Assembly (NCBI GenBank): GCA_900290255.1
Contig: OMOD01000159.1
Span: 19,993-83,992 of the forward strand
Length of the DNA stretch: 64,000 bases
Reading direction: 5' to 3'
DNA from: Candidatus Sulfotelmatobacter kueseliae
GTDB lineage: Bacteria > Acidobacteriota > Terriglobia > Terriglobales > Acidobacteriaceae
Positions 1 to 7,758 of this stretch are shown here, piece by piece (positions within the stretch are counted from its first letter, which is position 1; each line of letters opens with the position of its first letter). Below the pieces are notes generated by a model. The model worked only from the letters and a program-made list of their open reading frames with translations, ran no database searches and was not told where the DNA came from. The translations under genes and the position numbers were made by a program.

Positions 1-372
1 TTTGAGAGACGCGACGGTGGATTCGATTTGTGCTGCTTTCAGGAAGCCGCTCAGTCCGGGATTGAACAAGACAGATTGCGTGTTGAGATTGAACAGCGAC
101 GGCGCCGAGCCCTCGAGTCCGAGAGGAAAGCCGTAGGAATATCCAATACCTGCACCGGTGGACAGCTGGGGGATGTAGTTATTGCGCAATTCGCGATAGC
201 CGGCGGCGGCGCGCTGCTCGTCGGCGGCCGCAATGGCGGAGCCGGTGGCATGAACCAAAGCAAGCTCGACGATCCGTTTGAGAGAGACAGGTTCGGCCAC
301 GAGTGAAGAGGGAACTAACAGGACCGTCAGAATCCATTTAGCGCGGTGCGCACCACGGCAGGGGTTTTTCAT
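1..372 (-). CDS. TolC-like outer membrane efflux protein, N-terminal part (runs off the window)
   Basis: The frame is open from an ATG at 372 to the window edge, giving the first 124 residues. They begin with a signal peptide (MKNPCRG..., hydrophobic ILTVLLVPSSLVA) followed by SLKRIVELALVHATGSAIAAA and YIPQLSTGAGIGYSYG, the usual start of outer-membrane-factor proteins of the TolC family, which form the outer-membrane duct of tripartite efflux pumps. A GGAAGGGA ribosome-binding site precedes the ATG. It is the third gene of a minus-strand run after the HlyD-type adaptor and a TPR protein, which supports an efflux role. The inner-membrane pump is not in view and may lie beyond position 1. The rest of the protein cannot be judged. 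Confidence 0.8.
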   Translation of the reverse strand, partial: MKNPCRGAHRAKWILTVLLVPSSLVAEPVSLKRIVELALVHATGSAIAAADEQRAAAGYRELRNNYIPQLSTGAGIGYSYGFPLGLEGSAPSLFNLNTQSVLFNPGLSGFLKAAQIESTVASLK

Positions 373-445
373 TGCGTCCCTTCCAAAGTGATCTGGAAAT
401 GATCTGAACAATTAAATGCCAGCTCGATTCTAAATGCGAAGCTTC

Positions 446-567
446 TCCCACCCTAACGTCGCAAAGAACGCGACGTTAGGATGGGGCACCCGCCAAAATC
501 CCCACTTCTCGCAAAACCGGCGAGAAGTGGGGCACCCACGCGGACGTTACGGTGTGGGGCACCCGCC
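446..567. repeat. Cluster of palindromic repeats with conserved GTGGGGCACCC flank
   Basis: Two adjacent hairpins (446-490 and 496-537) and a third half unit (541-567) share the flanks CCCCAC / GTGGGGCACCC but have different stems: TAACGTCGC...GCGACGTTA in the first and TTCTCGC...GCGAGAA in the second. The cluster fills the gap between the TPR gene and the TolC-like gene. Further members lie at 5276-5320, 7277-7317 and, more loosely, 10453-10492. They resemble REP-type elements and could also work as RNA stem-loops. Confidence 0.75.
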
Positions 568-579
568 TTTGCAGCAGGA

Positions 580-1572
580 TCAAGGCTCGACTCGTTTCAA
601 GTCCTCCTGGGCGCGGGCGTAGTTGTGAGCGAGGGCCAGAGCGGCACGGTATTCTGCAGCGGCGGCGGCGCGGTCTCCCTGCTTTTCCAGTAACTCGCCC
701 AGCAGATCATGCGCCTTGAACGCAGGTCCCTCTTCGACCGGAGACGAAAGATAACGGCGCAGCAGGCGTATCGCAAGGGGAAAGTCGCGGCCGGCGCGCA
801 GCAGCACGCTGGCGCTGTCCCGCAAGGCCTCGCGCTGTTCGAGCGGAACCGATTCGAAGTTATGCAAAACTCGCTCCATATCGTCCAGGCGGTTGTTGCG
901 GAGAAGAAGACCAGCGAGGTCAACCCAGGAGCGGCCCAGAGACTGATTGGCAGCGATGGCGGCGCGATATTCGCGTTCCGCCGAAGCGATGTCATGGTTT
1001 TTCGCGGCAATGCGAGCGGCAATCCAATGCGCCATAGCGGGATTGAGTGGCGCGATGGCATCGGCCTGGGCACGAGCCTTATCCTGGCCGCCGCCGACAA
1101 TGCCCGGCGCTTCGAGATAGAACTCGGCGAGGTCGGCGCGAGCTCCCCAGTTTTGGGAATCTAATTCCACCGCTCGCTCAAAGGCGGTGCGGACTTTTTT
1201 CGCCAAGCCTGCTGCGGACCAGACTCCGGCGTGGTCGGCTTTTTCTCCGTAAATTCGCCCTAGCCAGAGCTGATAAAGGCTGCTCTCGGGAGCAAGATTG
1301 CGAGCGCGCTCGCAGGCGGGAATACCACGGTCCCATTCTTCCAGCATGAAGTAGGCGCGGCAGAGCAGATTGAATGAGGCTGCGTCGGTGGGGGAGTGGC
1401 TGAGCTGCTGCTCGAGAGTTTGAATGGCGTCGTCCACGCGGCCAGCCGCCAGCAATTCTTTGGGCGAGGGAGTCGCAGACACTGGGCCGAGCGCAAGGGC
1501 GATAAACACCGCCGGAAGCAACCACCGCCTGAACCAAAAGCAGCGCCCCGATTGCACCGCGGACCTCATCAC
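580..1572 (-). CDS. Secreted tetratricopeptide-repeat protein
   Basis: The 330-residue protein starts at a GTG (1572) immediately followed by an ATG (1569), and it abuts the stop codon of the upstream adaptor gene, so the two are probably translationally coupled. An N-terminal signal peptide (about residues 13-34, WLLPAVFIALALGPVSA) points to the periplasm. The remainder is helical TPR sequence, for example AASFNLLCRAYFMLEEWDRGIPACERA near residues 63-89 and AEYRAALALAHNYARAQEDL at the end. No enzyme motif is visible. Lying between an HlyD-type adaptor and a TolC-like protein, it may be a periplasmic accessory or assembly factor of that efflux system; this is inference from position only. Confidence 0.75.
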   Translation of the reverse strand: MMRSAVQSGRCFWFRRWLLPAVFIALALGPVSATPSPKELLAAGRVDDAIQTLEQQLSHSPTDAASFNLLCRAYFMLEEWDRGIPACERARNLAPESSLYQLWLGRIYGEKADHAGVWSAAGLAKKVRTAFERAVELDSQNWGARADLAEFYLEAPGIVGGGQDKARAQADAIAPLNPAMAHWIAARIAAKNHDIASAEREYRAAIAANQSLGRSWVDLAGLLLRNNRLDDMERVLHNFESVPLEQREALRDSASVLLRAGRDFPLAIRLLRRYLSSPVEEGPAFKAHDLLGELLEKQGDRAAAAAEYRAALALAHNYARAQEDLKRVEP

Positions 1573-2814
1573 TCAGGGCACCACCTTGACTGCGGCACCA
1601 TCGAACAGAGGCTTGGACTCTTCGGCCGGTAAAGCGACTTCCGCGCCCTCCTCGAGACCGGCAGTGATTTCCACCAGGGTGAGATTCTGCAGCGAGATCT
1701 CGACCGGTTGGCGTTTCAGGTGGTCACCAACGATCCGGTAGACATAGGTCTTATTGTCGTCAGTATGGAGGGCGTCGCGCCGCAGGGTCAGGACTCCGGC
1801 GTGCTCGGCGGCTACGATGGTAACTCCGACATTGACGTTGGGCAGCAAGCGCAAATCGTGGTTATCCACGGTGCAGGTGATCTCGCCGACATTTCTGGAA
1901 AGATGCAGCTTGACGGTCGAGGGAACGGTGGTCACGGTGGCGGTCCAGACGCGTCCAGGGACAGCGTCCCAGGTGACCTCGACCTTTTCTCCGGGCTGGA
2001 GGCGGCCGATATCAGGTTCGTCCACGTAAGCGCGAACCAGCACGCGAGAAAGATCCGCTTCCTGCAAAAGCAAGTCGCCGGCCTGGACGAAGGCTCCCGC
2101 CTTGACGGGCAGGGAATAGACGATGCCGTCGAAAGGCGCGCGGACGTTGGATTTGAGCAGGGCATCTTCGGCGGCATCATAGGCCGCCTCCGCTTCCGTG
2201 GTTTGGGATTGGATCTTGGCAACTTCCGGCGGAGAGTAGCGGTCTTTCTTTTTTTGTTCGGCGAGGTGAAGGTCGGCTTGGGCACGGCGCAGAGTATCTT
2301 CCGCGACGCGAACCTCGCCGGGCGAGGAGGCGCCTTCCTGTTGCAAGTGGCGGAGGGCATCGAGATTCCGCTGAGCTGCATCGCGCGCGCTGCGGGCCTT
2401 CACCAGTTGCGCGTTCAGGGTGAGGACCTCTTCTTGTGTGCCCCCGGTTTTCAGTTCGGACTGATCGGCTTGGGCGGCTTTGATCTGGGCCTGCGCCTTG
2501 GCTGCCTGGGAGCGGATGTCGGCGTCGTCGAGTTGCAGCAGGAGTTGGCCCTTGCGCACGTGGTCGCCTTCCTTCACCAGCAGGCGTTTCACGGTGGTCG
2601 CGATGGGCGCGTGCGCCTCGAAATTCAGAATGGGCTCAATCTTGCCGTTGGTCGAGACCAGACTGCGAATAGGACCGCGCTCGACTTTGGCTGCGTACAC
2701 CTTCAGAGGAGGAGTGTGGAACAGGGAATAAAGCAGGGCCACGACCAGCACGGCGAGCACGGGCCAAATCCATCGCCGGCGGGACGGTGGGTTCGAATTG
2801 TTGGTCAAGGCCAA
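1573..2814 (-). CDS. HlyD/RND-type periplasmic adaptor (membrane fusion protein)
   Basis: 413 residues. A short cytoplasmic start is followed by one membrane segment (about residues 16-33, WIWPVLAVLVVALLYSLF). Then comes a lipoyl-like half motif (VKRLLVKEGDHVRKGQLLLQ, about 73-92), a long coiled-coil hairpin rich in Ala, Gln and Lys (about 95-215), the second lipoyl half (NVRAPFDGIVYSLPVKAGAFVQ) and beta-barrel and membrane-proximal parts. This is the standard order of adaptor proteins that bridge an inner-membrane transporter and a TolC-like duct. It is first in the minus-strand run with the TPR protein and TolC-like protein. Whether the partner pump is an ABC (MacB-type) or RND protein cannot be told from this window. 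Confidence 0.88.
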   Translation of the reverse strand: MALTNNSNPPSRRRWIWPVLAVLVVALLYSLFHTPPLKVYAAKVERGPIRSLVSTNGKIEPILNFEAHAPIATTVKRLLVKEGDHVRKGQLLLQLDDADIRSQAAKAQAQIKAAQADQSELKTGGTQEEVLTLNAQLVKARSARDAAQRNLDALRHLQQEGASSPGEVRVAEDTLRRAQADLHLAEQKKKDRYSPPEVAKIQSQTTEAEAAYDAAEDALLKSNVRAPFDGIVYSLPVKAGAFVQAGDLLLQEADLSRVLVRAYVDEPDIGRLQPGEKVEVTWDAVPGRVWTATVTTVPSTVKLHLSRNVGEITCTVDNHDLRLLPNVNVGVTIVAAEHAGVLTLRRDALHTDDNKTYVYRIVGDHLKRQPVEISLQNLTLVEITAGLEEGAEVALPAEESKPLFDGAAVKVVP

Positions 2815-2970
2815 CCGGTTGTCTTTCAGGGTGCGGCAGGGATAAGTGTAAGTTGTAATTTACCACTGCCAGGGCTGCGGCAGATACAGGATGACGCGCC
2901 GGGCATGGTGCCTGTCTGGATGCGGACGGCCGGCTTCGGCGGCATGGGCGCTACCCGCTACAATAGCGGC

Positions 2971-3369
2971 ATGGCCAAATCCCCTCGTTACACGCCTCAA
3001 CATGCGGCTGCCGGCCTCGATGCGAAATTTCCGGAAATCGAAACTTGGCCCAACCAGTTCCCGGGTTACGAAATCGTGGTGGACGATCCGGAGTTCACCT
3101 CGGTGTGTCCGAAGACCGGACTGCCGGATTTTGGCGTGCTGACGATTCGCTACATGCCCGATCAACACTGCCTGGAGTTGAAGTCGCTGAAGGAGTATCT
3201 GCACGCGTATCGGAATCTGGGGATCTTTCAGGAGAACGTGGTGAACCGCGTTCTGGAAGATGTGGTGAAGTGGGCGAAACCGGTGTGGGCGGAAGTGAAG
3301 GGGGAGTTCCGGCCGCGGGGCGGAATCTCGACCACGATCGTGGCGAAGTGGCCGAGGCCAAAGAGCTGA
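2971..3369 (+). CDS. queF: NADPH-dependent 7-cyano-7-deazaguanine reductase (preQ0 reductase)
   Basis: A 132-residue short-type QueF, which reduces the nitrile of preQ0 to the amine preQ1 in queuosine biosynthesis in the cytoplasm. The catalytic cysteine is seen in FTSVCPKTGLPDFG (Cys46, with the following Asp53), and the QueF substrate motif ELKSLKEYLHAYRNLGIFQEN is intact. The ATG at 2971 is chosen because the family starts here; the frame stays open far upstream but that extension has no homologous character. A TACAAT box lies only 8 bases before the ATG, suggesting a leaderless or nearly leaderless message. The gene stands alone, divergent from the efflux run. Confidence 0.93.
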   Translation: MAKSPRYTPQHAAAGLDAKFPEIETWPNQFPGYEIVVDDPEFTSVCPKTGLPDFGVLTIRYMPDQHCLELKSLKEYLHAYRNLGIFQENVVNRVLEDVVKWAKPVWAEVKGEFRPRGGISTTIVAKWPRPKS

Positions 3370-3374
3370 CCTCA

Positions 3375-3475
3375 GACCTCGGACTTCCGACCATAAGAAT
3401 TCTGAGTCTTCTTCAGTCTTCGTTGACCACCGTCGACGTTCTGACTGAGGTCTGAGGTCCGACGGCTGAAGTCTC
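3375..3475. repeat. Imperfect inverted repeat between queF and the MFS gene
   Basis: Just after the queF stop, CTCAGACCTCGGACTT is mirrored about 70 bases later by CTGAGGTCTGAGGTCCGA. The arms are imperfect and the loop is long. It could fold as a transcript end for queF, but there is no clear T-run; a decayed repeat element is equally possible. Confidence 0.4.
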
Positions 3476-3499
3476 CTCCATGCTATATTCACTCGACCT

Positions 3500-4801
3500 G
3501 TGAACCCGTCCGATCTCCAACCGCGCACCGCATTGCTCGTCCTGACAGCGCTGAACCTGTTGAACTATGTGGACCGGAATGTGCTGTTCGCGGTGCAGCC
3601 GCTGGTGCAGGATGAATTTCACCTGAGCAACGCGCAGATTGGATATCTGACCAGCGCGTTTCTCGGCTTTTACATGATCGCCGCGCCGTTTGTAGGGCCG
3701 CTGGCGGATCGCTACTCGCGCAAGCGGATTATCGTGGTGGGCGCGCTTTTCTGGAGCGGGCTGACGCTGCTCACGGCCGTGACGCACAACTACAGGGAAT
3801 TGCTGGTCCGGCACACGCTGGTGGGGGTAGGCGAGGCGACGTTTGTCACGATTGCGCCCACTTTTGTAGCCGATCTGTTCCACGAGAACGTGCGCGGGCG
3901 AATTCTCGGTGTGTTTTATCTGGCGATCCCCGTGGGGTCGGCGGGGGGATATTTACTGGGCGGGTATCTGGCTCCGCACTATGGATGGAGATTTCCATTT
4001 TATATTGCGGCAGCTCCGGGGTTCGCGCTGGCCATAGCGGTTTTGTTCTTAAAGGAGCCGGAGCGGGGGCAATTTGATTCGACGAAAGACGTTGCAGAGG
4101 GTGATCTGCTGCCCGAAGGCTATAGAGCTAGCCTGGCGACGGCATTATTCCTCCGCATTTTCCTCTATGTGAGAAAGCTGCTTCTGCTGATCTTTGCTTT
4201 GCTGCGCAATCCCGCGTTTCTGACCGCGACGCTGGGCATGGCGGCGATGACGTTCTCGCTGGGCGGCATTCAGGTGTGGATGCCGAAATTTCTGTTCAGC
4301 GAGCGGCATTACACACTCGAAGCAGCCAATTTTGCTTTCGGCATCATCATCGTGGCGGATGGCATTCTGGCGGCGCTGGCCGGAGGATGGCTGGGCGACT
4401 ATTTGCTGCCGCGCATGAAGAGTTCCTATTACCTGGTCTCGGCGGCCAGCATGCTGCTGGGCGTACCGATCATGATCGTGGCGCTGTTTGCCAGAGGATC
4501 AGCGATGATGCCGGCGATCGCCGTGGCGGCGTTCTTTTTGCTGCTGAACACTGCTCCCCTGAATGCGGCGGTGATCAACTCCGTGGGAGCGCACATTCGC
4601 GCCACCGCCCTGGCGGTGAATATTTTCATCATCCACATTCTCGGCGACGTGCCTTCTCCGACCATGATGGGATGGGTGGCCGATAAGCGGTCGCTGCAGG
4701 CGGCGTTCATTCTGCCCGTCATCGCCATGGGGATTTCGTCCGCCATACTGTTTTATGGGATGAAATTCGCGCCACCGGTGAAGCTTGGAGATGCGGGCTA
4801 A
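3500..4801 (+). CDS. Major facilitator superfamily transporter, spinster-like
   Basis: 433 residues with about 12 hydrophobic segments. The start shows the signature LTALNLLNYVDRNVLFAVQPL, followed by the inter-helix loop GPLADRYSRKRIIVVGALFWSGLT and a VGVGEATFVTIAPTFVADLF segment, all characteristic of the spinster-like branch of MFS carriers. Substrate cannot be inferred. The start is a GTG at 3500, preceded 9-14 bases upstream by TATATT and by no Shine-Dalgarno sequence, again consistent with a leaderless message. It is followed by a repeat-rich gap and a glycosyltransferase on the same strand, with no evidence of a shared function. Confidence 0.88.
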   Translation: MNPSDLQPRTALLVLTALNLLNYVDRNVLFAVQPLVQDEFHLSNAQIGYLTSAFLGFYMIAAPFVGPLADRYSRKRIIVVGALFWSGLTLLTAVTHNYRELLVRHTLVGVGEATFVTIAPTFVADLFHENVRGRILGVFYLAIPVGSAGGYLLGGYLAPHYGWRFPFYIAAAPGFALAIAVLFLKEPERGQFDSTKDVAEGDLLPEGYRASLATALFLRIFLYVRKLLLLIFALLRNPAFLTATLGMAAMTFSLGGIQVWMPKFLFSERHYTLEAANFAFGIIIVADGILAALAGGWLGDYLLPRMKSSYYLVSAASMLLGVPIMIVALFARGSAMMPAIAVAAFFLLLNTAPLNAAVINSVGAHIRATALAVNIFIIHILGDVPSPTMMGWVADKRSLQAAFILPVIAMGISSAILFYGMKFAPPVKLGDAG

Positions 4802-4805
4802 GACA

Positions 4806-4946
4806 ACATCCACCACGGAGCCACGGAGGCACAGAGAACACCGGGGACCTCGCAAAAACAACCGATGCCGTCGGCGGTTTTCGCAAGCGTTCGCTTTCTC
4901 CGTGACGGAGCTTGCCCTGAGCCTAGTCGAAGGGTGACTCCGTGGT
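4806..4946. repeat. Composite repeat: CCACGGAG arms with a nested 24-bp unit
   Basis: The gap after the MFS gene starts with CCACGGAGCCACGGAGGCAC and ends with CTCCGTGGTAGGG, so the outer arms are complementary. Within the right arm, the sequence CTCCGTGA-CTCCGTGG is split by a unit containing GCTTGCCCTGAGCCTAGTCGAAGGG (its core is 4911-4935). The same 24-bp unit occurs near 7366, 8862 and, inverted, at 11303, in different surroundings each time. Confidence 0.65.
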
Positions 4947-4972
4947 AGGGTTTCGTGGGCGCAGGCACCTGA

Positions 4973-6175
4973 ATGACTTTCTTTCACTGGATTGCGGGAA
5001 CGATTCTGGCGCTGGCGTGGTTTTCGCGCATTGTGGATGCGGCCCTCGGCATGCCCAGCGTGGCGGACGTTTCGCGTCCGGAGTGGGATCGCAATCCGGT
5101 TTCGCGGGAGGGAAATCCTCGCGTTTCCATCATCGTTCCGGCGCGAAATGAAGAGGACTCCATTGAACCGGCGGTGAACACCCTGCTCACGCTCGAATAT
5201 GACAATTATGAAGTGATTGTGGTCAACGACCGGTCGACCGATCGGACAGGCGAGATTCTGGAGCGGTTAAGTCAAAATCCCCACCCTGTCGCACAAAACG
5301 CGACAAGGGTGGGGCACCCTCCGCTTCGGGTTATTCATCACGCGGAACTCCCTTCGGGCTGGCTGGGAAAAACCCATGCCATGTGGACGGGGGCAAATCA
5401 GGCGACCGGGGAATGGCTGCTTTTCACCGATGCCGACGTTCTGTTCAAGCCCGACTCGCTGCGCCGGGCGCTGGCGTATGCCGAGGCCGTGTCCGCGGAT
5501 CATTTGGTGCTGTTCCCCCGGATGATCATGAAGAGGCCGGGCGAGTACATGATGATCGCGTTCTTCCAGACCATGTTTCTGTTCGGCCACCGGCCGTGGA
5601 GAGTGGCCGATCCCAGCACCGACGATCACATGGGCGTGGGCGCGTTCAACCTGGTCCGGCGGAGCGTGTATGAGAAGGTGGGGACGTATGCGGCGCTGCG
5701 CATGGAAGTGCTCGACGACATGAAGCTGGGCAAGGTGGTGAAGAACGCCGGGTTCCGGCAACGCAATGTTTTCGGCGGCGATTTGATTTCGATCCGCTGG
5801 GCGCGCGGGGCCATGGGGGTGGTCAACAATCTGACCAAGAATTTCTTCGCCATCTTGTCGTTTCAGTGGTGGCGCACGCTGATCTCGGCGTTGGGGCTGG
5901 CGTTCATAAATCTAGGGCCGTTTCTTGGCCTCTGCCTGGCGCAGGGATGGGCGCGCCTGCCCTATGCGGTCGCGCTGGGGTCGATGTTCCTGGTTTACGT
6001 TGGCATGTCGTGGTACTCGACCGTGCCGGTGTATTACTTCCTGCTGCATCCGGTGAGCGCAGCGCTGTTTGTCTACATTCTGTTGCGCTCGATGGTGTTG
6101 ACGCTGTGGAATGACGGAATTGAATGGCGAGGAACGAAGTATCCGCTGGCGGAACTGCGGAAGGGGATGGTGTGA
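4973..6175 (+). CDS. Family 2 glycosyltransferase, membrane anchored
   Basis: 400 residues. An N-terminal membrane segment is followed by a GT2 nucleotide-sugar fold: VSIIVPARNEEDSI (about 50-63), VIVVNDRSTDRT, the metal-binding FTDADVLF (DAD type) and the later acceptor-site region MEVLDDMKLGKVVKNAGFRQ (ED/DD motif). Three or four hydrophobic segments close the protein. The architecture resembles HpnB-like and other processive or lipid-linked GT2 enzymes, but the acceptor is unknown. Residues about 101-117 (QNPHPVAQNATRVGHPP) are encoded by an inserted palindromic repeat and break the loop between the second strand and the donor-binding helix; the frame is kept. Confidence 0.87.
   Translation: MTFFHWIAGTILALAWFSRIVDAALGMPSVADVSRPEWDRNPVSREGNPRVSIIVPARNEEDSIEPAVNTLLTLEYDNYEVIVVNDRSTDRTGEILERLSQNPHPVAQNATRVGHPPLRVIHHAELPSGWLGKTHAMWTGANQATGEWLLFTDADVLFKPDSLRRALAYAEAVSADHLVLFPRMIMKRPGEYMMIAFFQTMFLFGHRPWRVADPSTDDHMGVGAFNLVRRSVYEKVGTYAALRMEVLDDMKLGKVVKNAGFRQRNVFGGDLISIRWARGAMGVVNNLTKNFFAILSFQWWRTLISALGLAFINLGPFLGLCLAQGWARLPYAVALGSMFLVYVGMSWYSTVPVYYFLLHPVSAALFVYILLRSMVLTLWNDGIEWRGTKYPLAELRKGMV
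5276..5320. repeat. Palindromic repeat inserted in frame in the glycosyltransferase gene
   Basis: CCCCACCCTGTCGC, a short loop and GCGACAAGGGTGGGGCACCC match the CCCCAC / GTGGGGCACCC repeat family seen between genes at 446-537 and 7277-7317. Here the unit lies wholly within a coding region and adds about 16 residues without breaking the frame. Confidence 0.8.
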
Positions 6176-6177
6176 GG

Positions 6178-6687
6178 TTAGTCCGGTGGGTCGTCGCCCT
6201 GCACGTCATAGGTAGCGGTGGGGTTGGGCGTGGGCTTGGTCTTCGCGGGTTTCTTGCTGGGGCGGAGGCGGCCGGCGCTGTAGTGGCCGCGGTTTTCCAC
6301 GTCGTAATTCTTGGGCAGCGGCGGAATCAGGGCCGCGCCTCCGGTGATCTGGCTGATGCGGTTCAGGATAATTTCTGCGCGGCCGTCGTAGAGTTTGACG
6401 GGACCGTGAATTTCAATGGTGCGGCCTGCCAGGCGGCGCACGTCGCCGACATCTTTCAGATCGTGGGGAAATATGACGACGGTGAAGGGGCAGGCCATCT
6501 GATCTTCGCAGAAGTCGAGGAAGTGAACGCCGGTCGCGCTGACTTTAAGGCGCAGAACTCTGCCGGTCACGCAAGTGGTTTCGCCGACATGGTGGGCGGC
6601 CTCGTTGATGGGGATGCAATCGGAGGCGGCGGAGAAGCTAGACAAACCACAAACCGCGACAACAAGCAGCAGTCGCCGGGTGATCAT
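6178..6687 (-). CDS. Secreted OB-fold-like protein of unknown function
   Basis: 169 residues, with a signal peptide (MITRRLLLVVAVCGLSSFSAAS). The body, AAHHVGETTCVTGRVLRLKVSATGVHFLDFCED...FTVVIFPHDLKDVGDVRRLAGRTIEIHGPVKLYDGRAEIILNRISQI, has the strand pattern of bacterial OB-fold proteins (nucleic-acid-binding-like domains found in secreted proteins). Here it is exported, so nucleic acid binding is not implied. Two cysteine pairs (Cys24/Cys39 and Cys60/Cys66 region) could form disulfides. The C-terminus is low-complexity Pro/Lys/Thr. It converges on the glycosyltransferase with only two bases between the stop codons. Confidence 0.6.
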   Translation of the reverse strand: MITRRLLLVVAVCGLSSFSAASDCIPINEAAHHVGETTCVTGRVLRLKVSATGVHFLDFCEDQMACPFTVVIFPHDLKDVGDVRRLAGRTIEIHGPVKLYDGRAEIILNRISQITGGAALIPPLPKNYDVENRGHYSAGRLRPSKKPAKTKPTPNPTATYDVQGDDPPD

Positions 6688-6867
6688 CCATCCATTTTAC
6701 GAACGACGCAACACGGAGTCAGTGAGCGGGCAAAGAAATCTATGCCCGTAGTTCCAGTATGAAACTCCCAGAGGCGCCCGCCAGGGCCACTTCTACTGCC
6801 CTATCTGGGTGCAGGACGTGGACGCGCTGACCATTTTTGTCCCCGATATTGACCCACTGCTCGGAGC

Positions 6868-7173
6868 CTAGGGGTCCGCGGGAGCTATCGCCATAAACGG
6901 TGGCGGATACGGGCATTTGATGACGAAGGGTTGAGTCGTCAGGTTGTACTGCGCTGGCGGCAGATCAACGAACCAGAAGACCGGGAGCGGAGTCACCGTG
7001 GTAGGCGAAGCCGAAAAAGTGCCGGTTGCGACGAGCTGAGTCTGCCCGCCGGTAATAGTTGCATTGATGGTGATGGATTGCAGCCGGCGGCCGTTTCCGC
7101 TTCCGCAGCTCAGGGTGCAGCAGGCCAATGCCAGAACCGGAATCAGGGGAGATGCGAGGCGGGCGATCTTCAT
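6868..7173 (-). CDS. Putative lipoprotein, probably shortened by a nonsense codon
   Basis: The start is the ATG at 7173, placed five bases after an AAGGAGG ribosome-binding site. Residues 1-24 form a lipoprotein signal (PLIPVLALACCTLSCGSGNG) with a cysteine at the likely lipidation site. The rest, ITINATITGGQTQLVATGTFSASPTTVTPLPVFWF, is an Ig-like beta pattern common in acidobacterial surface lipoproteins. The frame stops at a TAG (6868-6870), yet translation continued past it gives 24 further plausible residues (APSSGSISGTKMVSASTSCT...) up to another TAG at 6793. This suggests either a recent nonsense mutation or a naturally short form. Confidence 0.55.
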   Translation of the reverse strand: MKIARLASPLIPVLALACCTLSCGSGNGRRLQSITINATITGGQTQLVATGTFSASPTTVTPLPVFWFVDLPPAQYNLTTQPFVIKCPYPPPFMAIAPADP

Positions 7174-7276
7174 AGCCACCTCCTTGGTGTTTTAGAGCCC
7201 CTCCGGCAACCGAGAAGTTGCCTTCCAGCGACAGTATGACTTCGGCGGAGGCAAGAGCGGCACCGGGAAAGGGCAA

Positions 7277-7317
7277 AGTCCCCACTTCTCGCAAAGAAAG
7301 CGAGAAATGGGGCGCCC
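7277..7317. repeat. Palindromic repeat, CCCCAC / GTGGGGC family
   Basis: TCCCCACTTCTCGC, loop AAAGAAA, then GCGAGAAATGGGGCGCCC. The stem TTCTCGC/GCGAGAA is the same as in the second unit at 496-537, with one change in the flank. It lies between the lipoprotein gene and the STAS gene. Confidence 0.7.
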
Positions 7318-7330
7318 GATGACGTGTCGT

Positions 7331-7403
7331 CGAACCGTCGAGCTGGGCTCGACCGGACAGCCGGGAGCCTGCCCTGAGCTTGTCGAAGGGGCGGCTGTCC
7401 CCA
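7331..7403. repeat. GACAGCCGG...GGCGGCTGTC repeat carrying a nested 24-bp unit
   Basis: Compared with its sister at 8379-8421, this copy reads CGTCGAGC..GCTCGACCGGACAGCCGGGA, then GCCTGCCCTGAGCTTGTCGAAGG, then GGCGGCTGTCCCCAC. The sister goes directly from GACAGCCGGG to GGCGGCTGTCCCCAC. The middle unit therefore looks inserted into the hairpin loop. Confidence 0.7.
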
Positions 7404-7413
7404 CGCGATTCTC

Positions 7414-7758
7414 TTATTTGAACGACTTGACCGCCCCGGCTTCGTCGTCTTTCACGTCAAAGACGGTGTAGAGCTTCGTAATCTGGAGGAGGTCGTTGAC
7501 CTTCTTGGTCAGATTCAGCAGTTTCAGCTCGCCGCCCTGATTTTTCGTAGTGGTGAAAGCGCTGACCAGCTCGCCTATGCCGGAGCTGTCAATGTAGTTC
7601 ACTTCCCCCAGGTTCAACACGATTTTCTTGTTGCCCTTGGAAAGCAGGTCGCGCACCATATCGCGGAGAATGACGCTGCCTTCGCCGAGCGTGATACGCC
7701 CGCTGCAATCCACAATCGTGACTCCATCCACCTGCCGACTGCCAACCTTCATGGTCAC
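7414..7758 (-). CDS. STAS-domain anti-sigma factor antagonist (SpoIIAA/RsbV-like)
   Basis: A 114-residue single STAS domain. The phosphoacceptor region [14 protein letters not shown] (Ser58/Ser59) is intact. In this family the unphosphorylated form binds the partner kinase and frees its sigma factor or other target. The GTG at 7758 is preferred over the ATG at 7752 because an AGGAGG lies seven bases before it; it overlaps the stop codon of the upstream kinase gene (TGA/GTG), indicating translational coupling. No sigma factor gene is present nearby, so the downstream target is unknown. Confidence 0.9.
   Translation of the reverse strand: MTMKVGSRQVDGVTIVDCSGRITLGEGSVILRDMVRDLLSKGNKKIVLNLGEVNYIDSSGIGELVSAFTTTKNQGGELKLLNLTKKVNDLLQITKLYTVFDVKDDEAGAVKSFK

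Noticed and set aside
446..567. Possible CRISPR array from adjacent repeated hairpins
   Set aside because: Units are palindromes with variable stems and no regular spacers; they belong to a dispersed repeat family.
1708..2970. Long plus-strand open frame opposite the HlyD-type adaptor and upstream of queF
   Set aside because: It is antisense to a well-supported adaptor gene and has Gly/Val/Asp-rich content typical of a shadow frame; only the queF part from 2971 is real.
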